Assembly: GCA_945926705.1 (NCBI GenBank)
Contig: CAMEMA010000024.1
Coordinates: 1 to 9,761, forward strand
Length of the DNA: 9,761 nt
Reading direction: 5' to 3'
Origin: an uncultured Clostridia bacterium
GTDB taxonomy: Bacteria; Bacillota; Clostridia; Oscillospirales; Acutalibacteraceae
Both the position numbers and the translations under genes were made by a program. The notes under the pieces are model-generated. The model searched no databases and was not told the origin of the DNA. It saw nothing but the letters and a program-made list of their open reading frames with translations. Every line of letters starts with the position of its first letter. Position 1 is the stretch's first letter. This document shows positions 1 to 6,499 of the stretch, piece by piece.

Positions 1-504
1 TTTGAGAGCTTCTTGCGCTCCTGCGCAAATTTCAGACCAGACATACACAGCATCATTGTTTATTTTGGAAGCTCTTTGAGCCTTTTCAGAAGCAATTCGT
101 GCAACAGTAAGCATAGTCCCTTCAGTAGGTTTTGTTACCGCTCCATAAGCAGCTTTTACTCCAATATTCAGAGCGTTTGCTAGATCACACCCATTAATTT
201 CAGAATTACATTGTGAAAAAAGTTGAGAAAATCCTCTAAAAAGAATTGAAAGAATAACTCCCGAATTTCCTCTGGCTCCTCTCAATAATGCAGGTACAAA
301 AGAGCTGACAACTTCTCCGACCGAAGCGTCTTCACTTACTTTTTTTAAAGCTTCTACCGCAGAAGAAATTGTCATGGACATATTAGTCCCGGTATCGCCA
401 TCCGGGACGGGGAAAATATTGAGTTCATTAACATGATTTTTATGTTTTAATATATTATTGGCTCCGGAAATAATGGCATTTTTTAAGCATAAACCGTTTA
501 TCAA
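1..504 (-). CDS. fakA: FakA/YloV-like DAK2 (DhaL) domain kinase subunit, 5' part only
   Basis: Translating the minus strand from a TTG at 504 gives 168 open residues that run off the left edge, so the gene is cut by the window. Residues 28-42 read LNIFPVPDGDTGTNM, the signature of the N-terminal DhaL/DAK2 domain, with the Mg-ADP binding aspartates D35 and D37. A glycine-rich segment LLRGARGNSGVILS follows near residues 85-100, and a TKPTEGTML segment near 140. In the family (S. aureus FakA, B. subtilis YloV) this domain binds ATP and phosphorylates fatty acids presented by FakB for phospholipid synthesis in the cytoplasm. A full-length protein would be about 550 residues. GAGGAG ends 10 nt before the TTG, and no in-frame ATG lies nearby, so TTG is chosen. 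It lies 118 nt downstream of ymdB in the same direction with no clear terminator between. The family call is firm; the fatty-acid role is inferred by homology. Confidence 0.92.
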   Translation of the reverse strand, partial: MINGLCLKNAIISGANNILKHKNHVNELNIFPVPDGDTGTNMSMTISSAVEALKKVSEDASVGEVVSSFVPALLRGARGNSGVILSILFRGFSQLFSQCNSEINGCDLANALNIGVKAAYGAVTKPTEGTMLTVARIASEKAQRASKINNDAVYVWSEICAGAQEALK

Positions 505-622
505 TTGAACACAGCTCCTCAAAAACTTTTGTTTTTTATTTTCTGGCTTAAATTTTTAAATGACTTTTCATAACTTAATTATTAACTAAGGATTAATATG
601 TATAGAAACCATAAACCTATTC

Positions 623-1396
623 CTATATTATTCTAAGCCGTTCAACAGACTTTGTCTTGAATGTAGTTTCATCAATTTCAAATACCACACATTCTATCTT
701 ATAGGGACCTGACGCATTTTCAAAACGCACCGGCATTTTATCTTTCATCCTTTTTATGGACAATTCTTTTTTTACTCCTAAAACAGAGTTAATGGCTCCG
801 GTCATACCTACATCTGTGATATATCCTGTTCCGTTGGGCAATATTTCTTCATCAGATGTTTGAACGTGAGTGTGCGTACCAAAGACTGCGGAAATTCGTC
901 CATCAGAGTAATAACCAAATGCTCTCTTTTCGGCAGTAGCTTCCGCATGGAAATCTACTATTTTTATCGGACAATCAGAAGATTCTTCCAAAGCTTCTTC
1001 AAGGGAATCAAGAGGAAGTTTAACACATTCGAGATAGGAAACACCCAAAAGATTTATAACCGCTACATTAATTCCCTTCACGTTAATTTTACAAATTCCT
1101 CTCCCGGGAGTTTTATCTGAAGGGTAATTATACGGTCTTATTATTCTTTCGTTTTCATTCAAAAATGTAAAAATTTCTTTCCGCCTGAATGTATGATTTC
1201 CATTTGTAATTACATCTACTCCGGATTCAAATATTTTCCGTGCAGAATCAGGCAGTATACCATTACCCTCAGCAGAATTTTCACCGTTTGCAATAGTCAG
1301 ATCTATATTATTTTTAAGTTTAATCTTTTTTAATTTAAATCTTAAAAACTCAGTTCCACCTCTTCCGACGATATCTCCGATAGCCAAAACTCTCAT
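623..1396 (-). CDS. ymdB: YmdB-family metallophosphoesterase
   Basis: The 257-residue product matches the YmdB/TIGR00282 phosphoesterase family in length (about 260) and motifs. Putative dinuclear metal ligands are D8 (GDIVGRGG), E39 (NGENSAEGNG), N67 and H68 (TNGNHTF), H150 (VDFHAEAT), and H175/H177 (FGTHTHVQT). The closing segment YITDVGMTGA is also typical. B. subtilis YmdB hydrolyses 2',3'-cyclic nucleotides and influences biofilm genes and RNase Y-dependent mRNA levels; it is a soluble protein. The ATG at 1396 is preceded by a modest GGTGA about 6 nt upstream. It starts 21 nt after the rny stop, so the two are almost certainly one transcript, as in Bacillus. All expected ligands are present, so it should be active. 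Family assignment is very secure; the cellular role here is by homology. Confidence 0.96.
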   Translation of the reverse strand: MRVLAIGDIVGRGGTEFLRFKLKKIKLKNNIDLTIANGENSAEGNGILPDSARKIFESGVDVITNGNHTFRRKEIFTFLNENERIIRPYNYPSDKTPGRGICKINVKGINVAVINLLGVSYLECVKLPLDSLEEALEESSDCPIKIVDFHAEATAEKRAFGYYSDGRISAVFGTHTHVQTSDEEILPNGTGYITDVGMTGAINSVLGVKKELSIKRMKDKMPVRFENASGPYKIECVVFEIDETTFKTKSVERLRII

Positions 1397-1417
1397 CTAA
1401 ATTCACCACTTGAATAT

Positions 1418-2956
1418 TTATTTTGCAAAGTCTACAGCGCGACTTTCCCTTATTATATTAACTTTTATCTGACCGGGATAGTCGAGTTCGGACTCTATTT
1501 TCTTGCAAATACTTCTTGCGAGCGGAATCATATGTTCGTCATTTACAAGCTCAGGTTTTATCATAACTCGTACTTCCCGTCCTGCCTGAATGGCATAACA
1601 TCCACGAACTCCTCCAAAAGAAGAAACAAGGTTTTCAAGTTTTTCCAAACGTTTAATATAATTTTCAAGATTTTCGCGCCTTGCTCCGGGACGGGCAGCA
1701 GAAGCAGTATCCGCAGCTTGAAGAATAAAAGCATACGGTGTTTTGGGTTCTATATCACCATGATGAGAGTGTATTGCATGAATAACATCTTCATTTTCTT
1801 TATATTTTTTTGCAACATTTACACCAAGTTCAATATGTGAACCTTCTACTTCATGGTCTAAAGCTTTACCTATGTCGTGTAGTAACCCTATTCTCTTAGC
1901 CAGTGATGAGTCAAGTCCCAATTCCGAAGCTATTATCCCGCAAAGATTTGCAACTTCAATGGAATGGTTCAAAACATTTTGTCCATAACTAGTTCTATAT
2001 TTAAGTTTTCCGAGTAAACGTATGATTTCAGAATGAACTCCGTTAACTCCAACCTCAATTAATGCACGCTGACCTTCTTCTTTTATTTCTTTTTCTACGT
2101 CTTTACGTGCTTTATCAACCATTTCTTCTATTTTGGCCGGATGAATACGTCCGTCGGCAATAAGCCTTTCCAGAGCTACACGAGCTACTTCTCTTCTAAC
2201 GGGATCAAATGCTGAAAGAGTAATTGTTTCCGGTGTATCATCAATTATTAAATCTACACCTGTAAGATTTTCGATTGAACGAATATTTCTACCCTCCCGA
2301 CCTATTATCCTTCCTTTCATGTCATCATTTGGAAGGGGGACAACAGAAATAACGGCCTCTGAGATATGGTCTGACGCACATCTTTGCAAAGCTATAGACA
2401 AAATATCTTGAGCCTTTTTCTCACAGTCTTCTCTTAATTGTTGCTCAAACATAGTTATTTTAAGAGCTTTTTCATGAGTTAATTCATCTTGAAGACTTTC
2501 CATAAGGAAATTTTTTGCCTGTGTTACTGAAAATCCAGAAATTTTTTCAAGCATATCAAATTGATTTTTTTTGAGAATTTCAACTTCTTCATACTTATCG
2601 CTTATTTCCTTAGATTTTTTTTCCAGTGATGATTCTCTGGTTTCGAGACTCTCAACTTTTTTATCAAGATTTTCTTCTTTCTGAAGCACTCTTCTTTCTT
2701 GGCGCTGAAGATCTTTCCGTCGCTCAGATAATTCTTTTTCTGTTTCATTTCTAAACTTGTGAACTTCTTCTTTACCTTCAAGAACTACCTCTTTTTTTCT
2801 TGTTTCGGCAAGTTCTTGGGCATTTAATATTATTTTCTCGGCTTCTTCCTCAGCTGAAGAAATTGCCTTTTCCGCTTTAAGTTTTCTAAAAACAAACCCA
2901 AGTATAAAAGCTGTTACCGAACACAAAACCAGTATTATTAACATTTTTAAGTCCAA
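1418..2956 (-). CDS. rny: Ribonuclease Y (membrane-anchored endoribonuclease)
   Basis: The 512-residue protein has the complete RNase Y layout. An N-terminal membrane anchor spans about residues 5-23. A long charged coiled coil covers about 28-145, rich in Glu and Lys heptads. A KH RNA-binding domain carries GREGRN at 219-224. An HD domain has the catalytic pair H360-D361 in [12 protein letters not shown], followed by IHSHHGD and [15 protein letters not shown]. subtilis RNase Y (520 aa) starts decay of many mRNAs at the membrane in the degradosome-like network. The start is TTG at 2956, because AGGAGG at 2968-2973 lies 11 nt upstream. The in-frame ATG at 2944 is 23 nt away, too far. It is the first gene of an rny-ymdB unit and has a good promoter at 3181-3210, leaving a leader of about 220 nt. 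Confidence 0.97.
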   Translation of the reverse strand: MDLKMLIILVLCSVTAFILGFVFRKLKAEKAISSAEEEAEKIILNAQELAETRKKEVVLEGKEEVHKFRNETEKELSERRKDLQRQERRVLQKEENLDKKVESLETRESSLEKKSKEISDKYEEVEILKKNQFDMLEKISGFSVTQAKNFLMESLQDELTHEKALKITMFEQQLREDCEKKAQDILSIALQRCASDHISEAVISVVPLPNDDMKGRIIGREGRNIRSIENLTGVDLIIDDTPETITLSAFDPVRREVARVALERLIADGRIHPAKIEEMVDKARKDVEKEIKEEGQRALIEVGVNGVHSEIIRLLGKLKYRTSYGQNVLNHSIEVANLCGIIASELGLDSSLAKRIGLLHDIGKALDHEVEGSHIELGVNVAKKYKENEDVIHAIHSHHGDIEPKTPYAFILQAADTASAARPGARRENLENYIKRLEKLENLVSSFGGVRGCYAIQAGREVRVMIKPELVNDEHMIPLARSICKKIESELDYPGQIKVNIIRESRAVDFAK

Positions 2957-3180
2957 GTGTATTACAACCTCCTAATAGTAGTATACTTTAAAAGTTAAAA
3001 CTAATAATTTAAGGTACGGTCTTATATACATATATCCGTAATTTATCGACTAAAACAATTCTATCGTTAAAATAATTCATCATAATATTATATTTTATTC
3101 GCTTAAAAACTTAATTTTAACACTAAAAGTACCATTAAATAAAATTTATTCTTCTCTATGTAAGATAAAAATCTCACTTA

Positions 3181-3210
3181 ATTCTATTACGGAATAAATC
3201 CATATGTCAA
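3181..3210 (-). promoter_or_regulatory. Sigma-A-type promoter of rny
   Basis: Read on the minus strand, a perfect TTGACA (3210-3205) is separated by 18 nt from TAGAAT (3186-3181), five of six matches to TATAAT. Transcription would begin near 3174, about 218 nt before the rny start codon. The hexamers are the best pair seen on this strand in the region, and no terminator-like structure intervenes before rny. Confidence 0.72.
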
Positions 3211-3271
3211 GAAATATATATTGTTGAAATTAGGTTTTAAAAAAATTTTTAATGAAATTCATACTAAAGTG

Positions 3272-3300
3272 TTGAAAATTAAAAATTATCATGGTAACAT
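3272..3300 (+). promoter_or_regulatory. Sigma-A-type promoter of the 3337-secG unit
   Basis: TTGAAA (3272-3277), a 17-nt spacer, then TAACAT (3295-3300), preceded by TG at 3292-3293, which forms an extended -10 element. The start of transcription would fall near 3307, about 30 nt before the ATG at 3337. An A/T tract lies just upstream (3235-3250). The -10 is only four of six, but the TG extension and exact spacing support it. Confidence 0.62.
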
Positions 3301-3336
3301 TAATAGTCGTAGACTAAATAAATTTAGGGAGTACTT

Positions 3337-3648
3337 ATGAACGATACAAAAAAAAGCGTACCATTTTTTAAATACAAAGGTAAACCACTGGTCAGATGCG
3401 GAAGTGTTCTTTACTATGGAAGTATGAACGACCCTTATGTTGTAAAAATTGAATCATTAGAAACTAGGAAAATTTTGAACTTAGATATATCAACTTTGGT
3501 AAACGTCGAAATGATAGACACATCCATTGAAAATGAAAATTCGAAAAAAATAGTAAAAATCAGCCAAAAAAACGGACTTTATCCGGCTCTGGACATTGCC
3601 AATATTTGGTTAGAAAGGGCCTCATCCGAGCAAAATTTTAAATTATAA
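3337..3648 (+). CDS. Small conserved-looking protein of unknown function, upstream of secG
   Basis: I cannot assign a function to this 103-residue protein. It has no signal peptide or membrane segment, so it is probably cytosolic. Residues 9-75 look beta-rich (FFKYKGKPLVRCGSVLYYG, then YVVKIESLE and LVNVEMIDT). The C-terminal 25 residues (GLYPALDIANIWLERA) look like an amphipathic helix. From memory, short proteins with a similar 'YKGKPLVR..LYYG' opening and 'YALDIA.IWLERA'-like ending occur in Clostridia, but I could not check this. The ATG at 3337 has AGGGAG about 6 nt upstream, and a promoter lies at 3272-3300. Only 20 nt separate it from secG, so the two are probably one transcript. It appears to be a real gene from its ribosome binding site, promoter and uninterrupted reading frame. 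Confidence 0.8.
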   Translation: MNDTKKSVPFFKYKGKPLVRCGSVLYYGSMNDPYVVKIESLETRKILNLDISTLVNVEMIDTSIENENSKKIVKISQKNGLYPALDIANIWLERASSEQNFKL

Positions 3649-3668
3649 TTTGTGAGAGGTGTTTCAAA

Positions 3669-3929
3669 ATGAGTAGTTTAGAAATTGTTTTGGGAATAAT
3701 GTTAATATTGTTTGCGATAGGTGTAATAGCAGTTGTTTTGTTTCAAGAAGGTCAGCAAAAAAGTTTAGGTTCGATTACAGGTTCAGGTTCGGAAACGTTC
3801 CTTTCCAAAAATAAATCACGTTCTATAGATGCTTTTCTTGAAAGATGGACAAGAGTCATTTCTGTGGGCTTTTTTATAATGGTAATAGCGGTAAATATGT
3901 TGCTGTATTTTCATGTTTTTGGAAATTAA
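3669..3929 (+). CDS. secG: SecG, preprotein translocase subunit
   Basis: The 86-residue product has the SecG pattern. A first membrane helix spans about residues 4-24. A conserved glycine- and serine-rich cytoplasmic loop includes LFQEGQQKSLG and GSGSETFLSKNKSRSIDAFLERWT. A second membrane helix spans about 63-82. SecG joins SecY and SecE in the plasma-membrane channel and assists SecA-driven export. The 'TFL.KNK.RSIDA' segment is the most recognisable family feature. Its length is near the usual 70-90. The ATG at 3669 follows GAGAGGTG at a spacing of 7 nt. It is the second gene of a two-gene unit and is followed at once by a hairpin terminator. I do not see the rnr or smpB genes that often follow secG in other Firmicutes; the next gene is convergent radC. 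Confidence 0.93.
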   Translation: MSSLEIVLGIMLILFAIGVIAVVLFQEGQQKSLGSITGSGSETFLSKNKSRSIDAFLERWTRVISVGFFIMVIAVNMLLYFHVFGN

Positions 3930-3941
3930 TTAAAAATGTTC

Positions 3942-3969
3942 CTCTCATCTAAAAAATGAGAGATTTTTT
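3942..3969 (+). terminator. Rho-independent terminator after secG
   Basis: CTCTCAT (3942-3948) pairs with ATGAGAG (3956-3962) around a 7-nt loop, followed by ATTTTTT. It lies 13 nt after the secG stop and 12 nt before the convergent radC stop. Read on the minus strand the stem is the same but is followed by only a broken T tract, so termination of radC there would be weaker. Confidence 0.85.
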
Positions 3970-3980
3970 ATAATCTATTT

Positions 3981-4658
3981 TTATTCAAAAACATCTTTTA
4001 TTCCGCATTCCCGCAAAGACACATAATCACCATCGGCAACAATTATGTGGTCAAGAAGATTTACATTCATGCTGCATAAAACTTTATTAAGTTTGGCGGT
4101 CGATTCAACATCTTCTACAGAAGGAACGGCAAATCCACTAGGGTGATTGTGAGCAAGTATTACTGAACTTGCATTATAAAGTACAATTAATTCTATAATT
4201 TTTCTGGCATAAATATCTACGGCGTTTACGGTACCCTTGTTTACAACTCCATCATATATAACTTTCCCTTTAGCATCTAAAAGAACTAAAACAACAAGCT
4301 CTTCCATTCTGCCGATAAATTTTAATGTTATTTTATTATTAATATCTGACATATCCGGAGCTTTTTCATTACTTTTGAACTTTCTTTCCATATATACCCT
4401 TGCTAAGCCCGAAATCATTTTTATAAATATTGCAGCTGATTCTCCGATTCCTTCAATTTCTTTGAGCATATTTAAAGGAGCGTCAAAGATTGCGTCGACA
4501 GTACCGAACTTTTCTAATAACTCATGTGCTATTACATTTGTATTTTTTCGGGGAATAGCGTAAAATAAAGCTAATTCCAATATTTCATGATCTTCAAAAT
4601 TATCTAATCCATTTAATATAAATTTCTTTCTTATTCTTGACCTATGACCATCGTGCAA
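3981..4658 (-). CDS. radC: RadC/UPF0758 family JAB1/MPN-domain protein
   Basis: The 225-residue protein has the usual two-part RadC build. Helix-hairpin-helix-like sequence fills about residues 20-90, including IEGIGESAAIFIK. A C-terminal JAB/MPN metalloprotease-like domain fills about 105-225. The JAMM metal site is visible as H170-N-H172-P-S-G, then S180 and D183, and is followed by LLDHIIVADGDYVSLRE. The family was once linked to DNA repair, but that role has been questioned and the function in this organism is unknown. The start is TTG at 4658: GAGGAG at 4668-4673 is 9 nt upstream, and the opening HDGHRSRIR matches what I recall of the family opening. It has its own promoter at 4707-4735 and is divergent from the RluA-family gene. 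The symbol follows common usage and does not imply a proven repair role. Confidence 0.93.
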   Translation of the reverse strand: MHDGHRSRIRKKFILNGLDNFEDHEILELALFYAIPRKNTNVIAHELLEKFGTVDAIFDAPLNMLKEIEGIGESAAIFIKMISGLARVYMERKFKSNEKAPDMSDINNKITLKFIGRMEELVVLVLLDAKGKVIYDGVVNKGTVNAVDIYARKIIELIVLYNASSVILAHNHPSGFAVPSVEDVESTAKLNKVLCSMNVNLLDHIIVADGDYVSLRECGIKDVFE

Positions 4659-4706
4659 TTTTTTATTCTCCTCTCAATTTTTCTGATTAATTATTTATCT
4701 CATATT

Positions 4707-4735
4707 ATTTTATCATATTTTAACTTAAATTTCAA
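4707..4735 (-). promoter_or_regulatory. Sigma-A-type promoter of radC
   Basis: On the minus strand TTGAAA (4735-4730) is followed after exactly 17 nt by TAAAAT (4712-4707), each five of six to consensus. Transcription would start near 4700, about 40 nt before the TTG start of radC. The -35 lies just outside the divergent RluA-family coding region. Confidence 0.68.
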
Positions 4736-4762
4736 ATGATTTTTACAGGCAGTGAATTAAAA

Positions 4763-5740
4763 ATGAAACAAATAAATATAAATAAAAATGATTCTTCTAA
4801 TCGCTTGGATAAGTTTATATCCAAATCATATCCTAAAATACCACAAGCGCTGATATATAAATACATAAGAAAAAAAAGAATAAAAGTTAACGAAAAAAAA
4901 TCAAATCCATCATACAAATTAAAAGAAAACGACGTAGTCAGCCTTTATATTAATGACGAATTTTTTGAAGAAGAGTCATATAGTGATGATTTTAAAAACG
5001 CTCCTTCAAATTTAGATATAGTATATGAAGACGAAAATATAATTATAGTAAATAAGAAAGCAGGGTTAATTGTTCATCCGGACAAAAATTTTCAAACAGA
5101 CTGTTTAATAAATAGAATTAAAAATTATCTATATGAAAAAAATGAATATAATCCTTCTGAGGAAAATACATTTGCTCCCTCTTTGGTAAATAGAATCGAC
5201 AGAAATACTTGCGGAATGGTAATTGCCGCAAAAAATTCAGAATCCTTAAGAATTTTAAATGAAAAAATGAAGAACAGAGAAATTCATAAAAGTTATATAT
5301 GTATAGCATGTGGGAAATTTCAAAAAAAGAGTGACATTTTAAAAGGAATACTTGAAAAAAATTGTGACTTAAATAAGGTTTATGTAAAAAACAAAAACGT
5401 ACGAAATAATCTTTCTAAAACAATATTAACTAAGTATAAATCTCTAGAAACAGGTAAGGATTTTAGTCTTCTGGAAGTGGAATTATTAACCGGACGAACA
5501 CATCAGATACGTGCTCACTTGTCTTCAATAGGCCATCCTTTATTGGGAGATGGAAAATATGGAAAAAATTCAGTAAATCGAAGATTAGGATATAAATATC
5601 AAGCTTTGTGCTCCTACAAACTTGAATTTGATTTCCAAAATGATACTGGAATTTTGAGTTACCTAAATAAAAAACAATTTATCCTTCCTGAAGAAAAAAT
5701 ATGGTTTATAAAAGATTTTTACGAGAATATGATGAATTAA
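4763..5740 (+). CDS. RluA/RluD-family 23S rRNA/tRNA pseudouridine synthase
   Basis: This 325-residue enzyme has an N-terminal S4 RNA-binding domain (about 8-70: RLDKFISKSYPKIPQALIYK and KRIKVNEKK). The catalytic domain follows: DIVYEDENIIIVNKKAGLIVHPD, then NRIDRNTCGMVIAAKN with presumed catalytic Asp146, then GRTHQIRAHLSSIGHPLLGD from about 244. It would isomerise specific uridines in rRNA or tRNA; I cannot tell whether the target is that of RluC, RluD or another member. An in-frame ATG at 4736 would add nine residues (MIFTGSELK). I prefer 4763 because the S4 domain then begins at the usual distance, but neither start has a strong ribosome binding site, and no clear promoter was found. The usual H-R-L-D motif reads N-R-I-D here. 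It converges on spoIIM, with 4 nt of overlap. Confidence 0.9.
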   Translation: MKQININKNDSSNRLDKFISKSYPKIPQALIYKYIRKKRIKVNEKKSNPSYKLKENDVVSLYINDEFFEEESYSDDFKNAPSNLDIVYEDENIIIVNKKAGLIVHPDKNFQTDCLINRIKNYLYEKNEYNPSEENTFAPSLVNRIDRNTCGMVIAAKNSESLRILNEKMKNREIHKSYICIACGKFQKKSDILKGILEKNCDLNKVYVKNKNVRNNLSKTILTKYKSLETGKDFSLLEVELLTGRTHQIRAHLSSIGHPLLGDGKYGKNSVNRRLGYKYQALCSYKLEFDFQNDTGILSYLNKKQFILPEEKIWFIKDFYENMMN

Positions 5741-6378
5741 AACTCAAAAAAACGCGAAAACATGGCCATAAATCCCATATCAATCACAGACGAAATCAAT
5801 AAAATTAAAATAGCGTAGCCAGAACTGTGCATATGTTTTTTCAATTCTTCCCAAAGGGATTCTGAATTTCCTTTGGGTAAAATTATTTTGGCAAACTTTA
5901 AGGAAAACTTAATACTTTCAGATGAAAACAGAATAAGTCCTATTGATGAAATAAATATACCCGGCAATAAAATTAAAATATAAAAAGCAATACCTTTAAG
6001 TCCATAAATTAAATAGAGATATCCGGAAGCAATGCCCAATCCCAGTCCTCTGAAAAAATTTATCAAAGGAATAACAAGACTTCCCCAAAAAGAAAGCGCA
6101 CACATTTCTATCACCAGCGCAAAAATTACCACAGATGAAAATGAGGAAATAAATATATCCAATCCGCTACTTCGGACTCTTTCTTTAAAATCATTCAAAA
6201 AGAGAAAATCTAATTTGTGCATGAGTTCCATATTTATAGTGCCTAAAGAAACAGAACCTATTATCATTCCGGAAATCATACATAAAATTAAAAAAATTAA
6301 AATTCTATTATTTTTTCCAAAACTTATTATTTCATATCTATCTAAAAATGTTGAAATTTTATGCACGATTTTTTTCAT
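5737..6378 (-). CDS. spoIIM: Stage II sporulation protein M (SpoIIM) family
   Basis: The 213-residue, strongly hydrophobic protein matches SpoIIM in length (about 214 in B. subtilis) and shape. A short basic amphipathic N terminus precedes five likely membrane helices at about 26-46, 73-96, 100-126, 128-152 and 187-208. The central INFFRGLGLGIASGYL segment (106-121) is typical of the family. In B. subtilis SpoIIM anchors the SpoIID-SpoIIP peptidoglycan-degrading machine in the mother-cell membrane that drives engulfment. The ATG at 6378 has AGGAGAG at a spacing of 5 nt. A terminator at 6453-6494 separates it from the upstream minus-strand gene, so it should have its own promoter in 6379-6450. 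I saw no convincing sigma-E or sigma-A pair there. Broader SpoIIM-like proteins exist in non-spore-formers, but the sporulation genes nearby favour the true SpoIIM. Confidence 0.88.
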   Translation of the reverse strand: MKKIVHKISTFLDRYEIISFGKNNRILIFLILCMISGMIIGSVSLGTINMELMHKLDFLFLNDFKERVRSSGLDIFISSFSSVVIFALVIEMCALSFWGSLVIPLINFFRGLGLGIASGYLYLIYGLKGIAFYILILLPGIFISSIGLILFSSESIKFSLKFAKIILPKGNSESLWEELKKHMHSSGYAILILLISSVIDMGFMAMFSRFFEF

Positions 6379-6452
6379 AATTACTCTCCTAATTTTAACA
6401 TCTTAAAATTTTATTACAAAAAATAATTATGAATATTTTTTTATAAGTATGA

Positions 6453-6494
6453 TAAAAGCCCTAATCTTCGTAAATTTTATACAAAGACAAGGGC
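6453..6494 (-). terminator. Long hairpin terminator after the 6500-7270 gene
   Basis: On the minus strand the arm 6494-6480 pairs with 6472-6458. It is a 15-bp stem with one T-T mismatch and two G-T pairs, anchored by GCCCT/AGGGC and closed by a 7-nt loop, followed by TTTTATC. It begins 5 nt after the stop codon at 6500. The T tract is short, but the stem is unusually long. It separates this gene from spoIIM. Confidence 0.75.
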
Positions 6495-6499
6495 CATTT

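Larger units (their letters stand above)
2957..3336. other. 380-nt divergent intergenic region between rny and the 3337 gene
   Basis: This very AT-rich stretch holds no gene that I can see. It contains two divergent sigma-A-type promoters, listed separately. Between their -35 elements is an A/T tract at 3235-3250 (TTTTAAAAAAATTTTT), which could bend DNA or act as an UP-like element for the rightward promoter. The part from about 3174 down to 2957 would be the transcribed rny leader. It includes a small hairpin (GTGAGAT/ATCTTAC, 3160-3177) at the predicted 5' end and an imperfect inverted repeat with arms TACGG/CCGTA at 3015-3040. The AGGAGG for rny is at 2968-2973. No known riboswitch or T-box motif was recognised. 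Confidence 0.6.

Noticed and set aside
860..1120. Plus-strand open frame of 86 codons inside ymdB
   Set aside because: It lies opposite a fully conserved ymdB; the product has no recognisable domain and no ribosome binding site was evident.
1532..1840. Plus-strand open frame of 102 codons inside rny
   Set aside because: It is antisense to the conserved HD domain, is of low-complexity Phe/Ile composition, and resembles no protein family.
4237..4563. Plus-strand open frame opposite radC
   Set aside because: It is a shadow of the conserved radC frame with no promoter or ribosome binding site seen.
4736..4762. Upstream ATG that would lengthen the RluA-family protein by nine residues
   Set aside because: It has no ribosome binding site, and the ATG overlaps the edge of the divergent radC promoter; the start at 4763 fits the S4 domain better, though its own site is weak too.
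4732..5309. Two short minus-strand open frames (4732-4917 and 5118-5309) opposite the RluA-family gene
   Set aside because: They are Phe/Tyr/Ile-rich complements of a Lys/Asn-rich coding region, which is the expected by-product of AT-rich sequence.
6032..6406. Plus-strand open frame of 124 codons opposite spoIIM
   Set aside because: Its Lys/Ile-rich composition mirrors the membrane helices of spoIIM; no start signal or family match.
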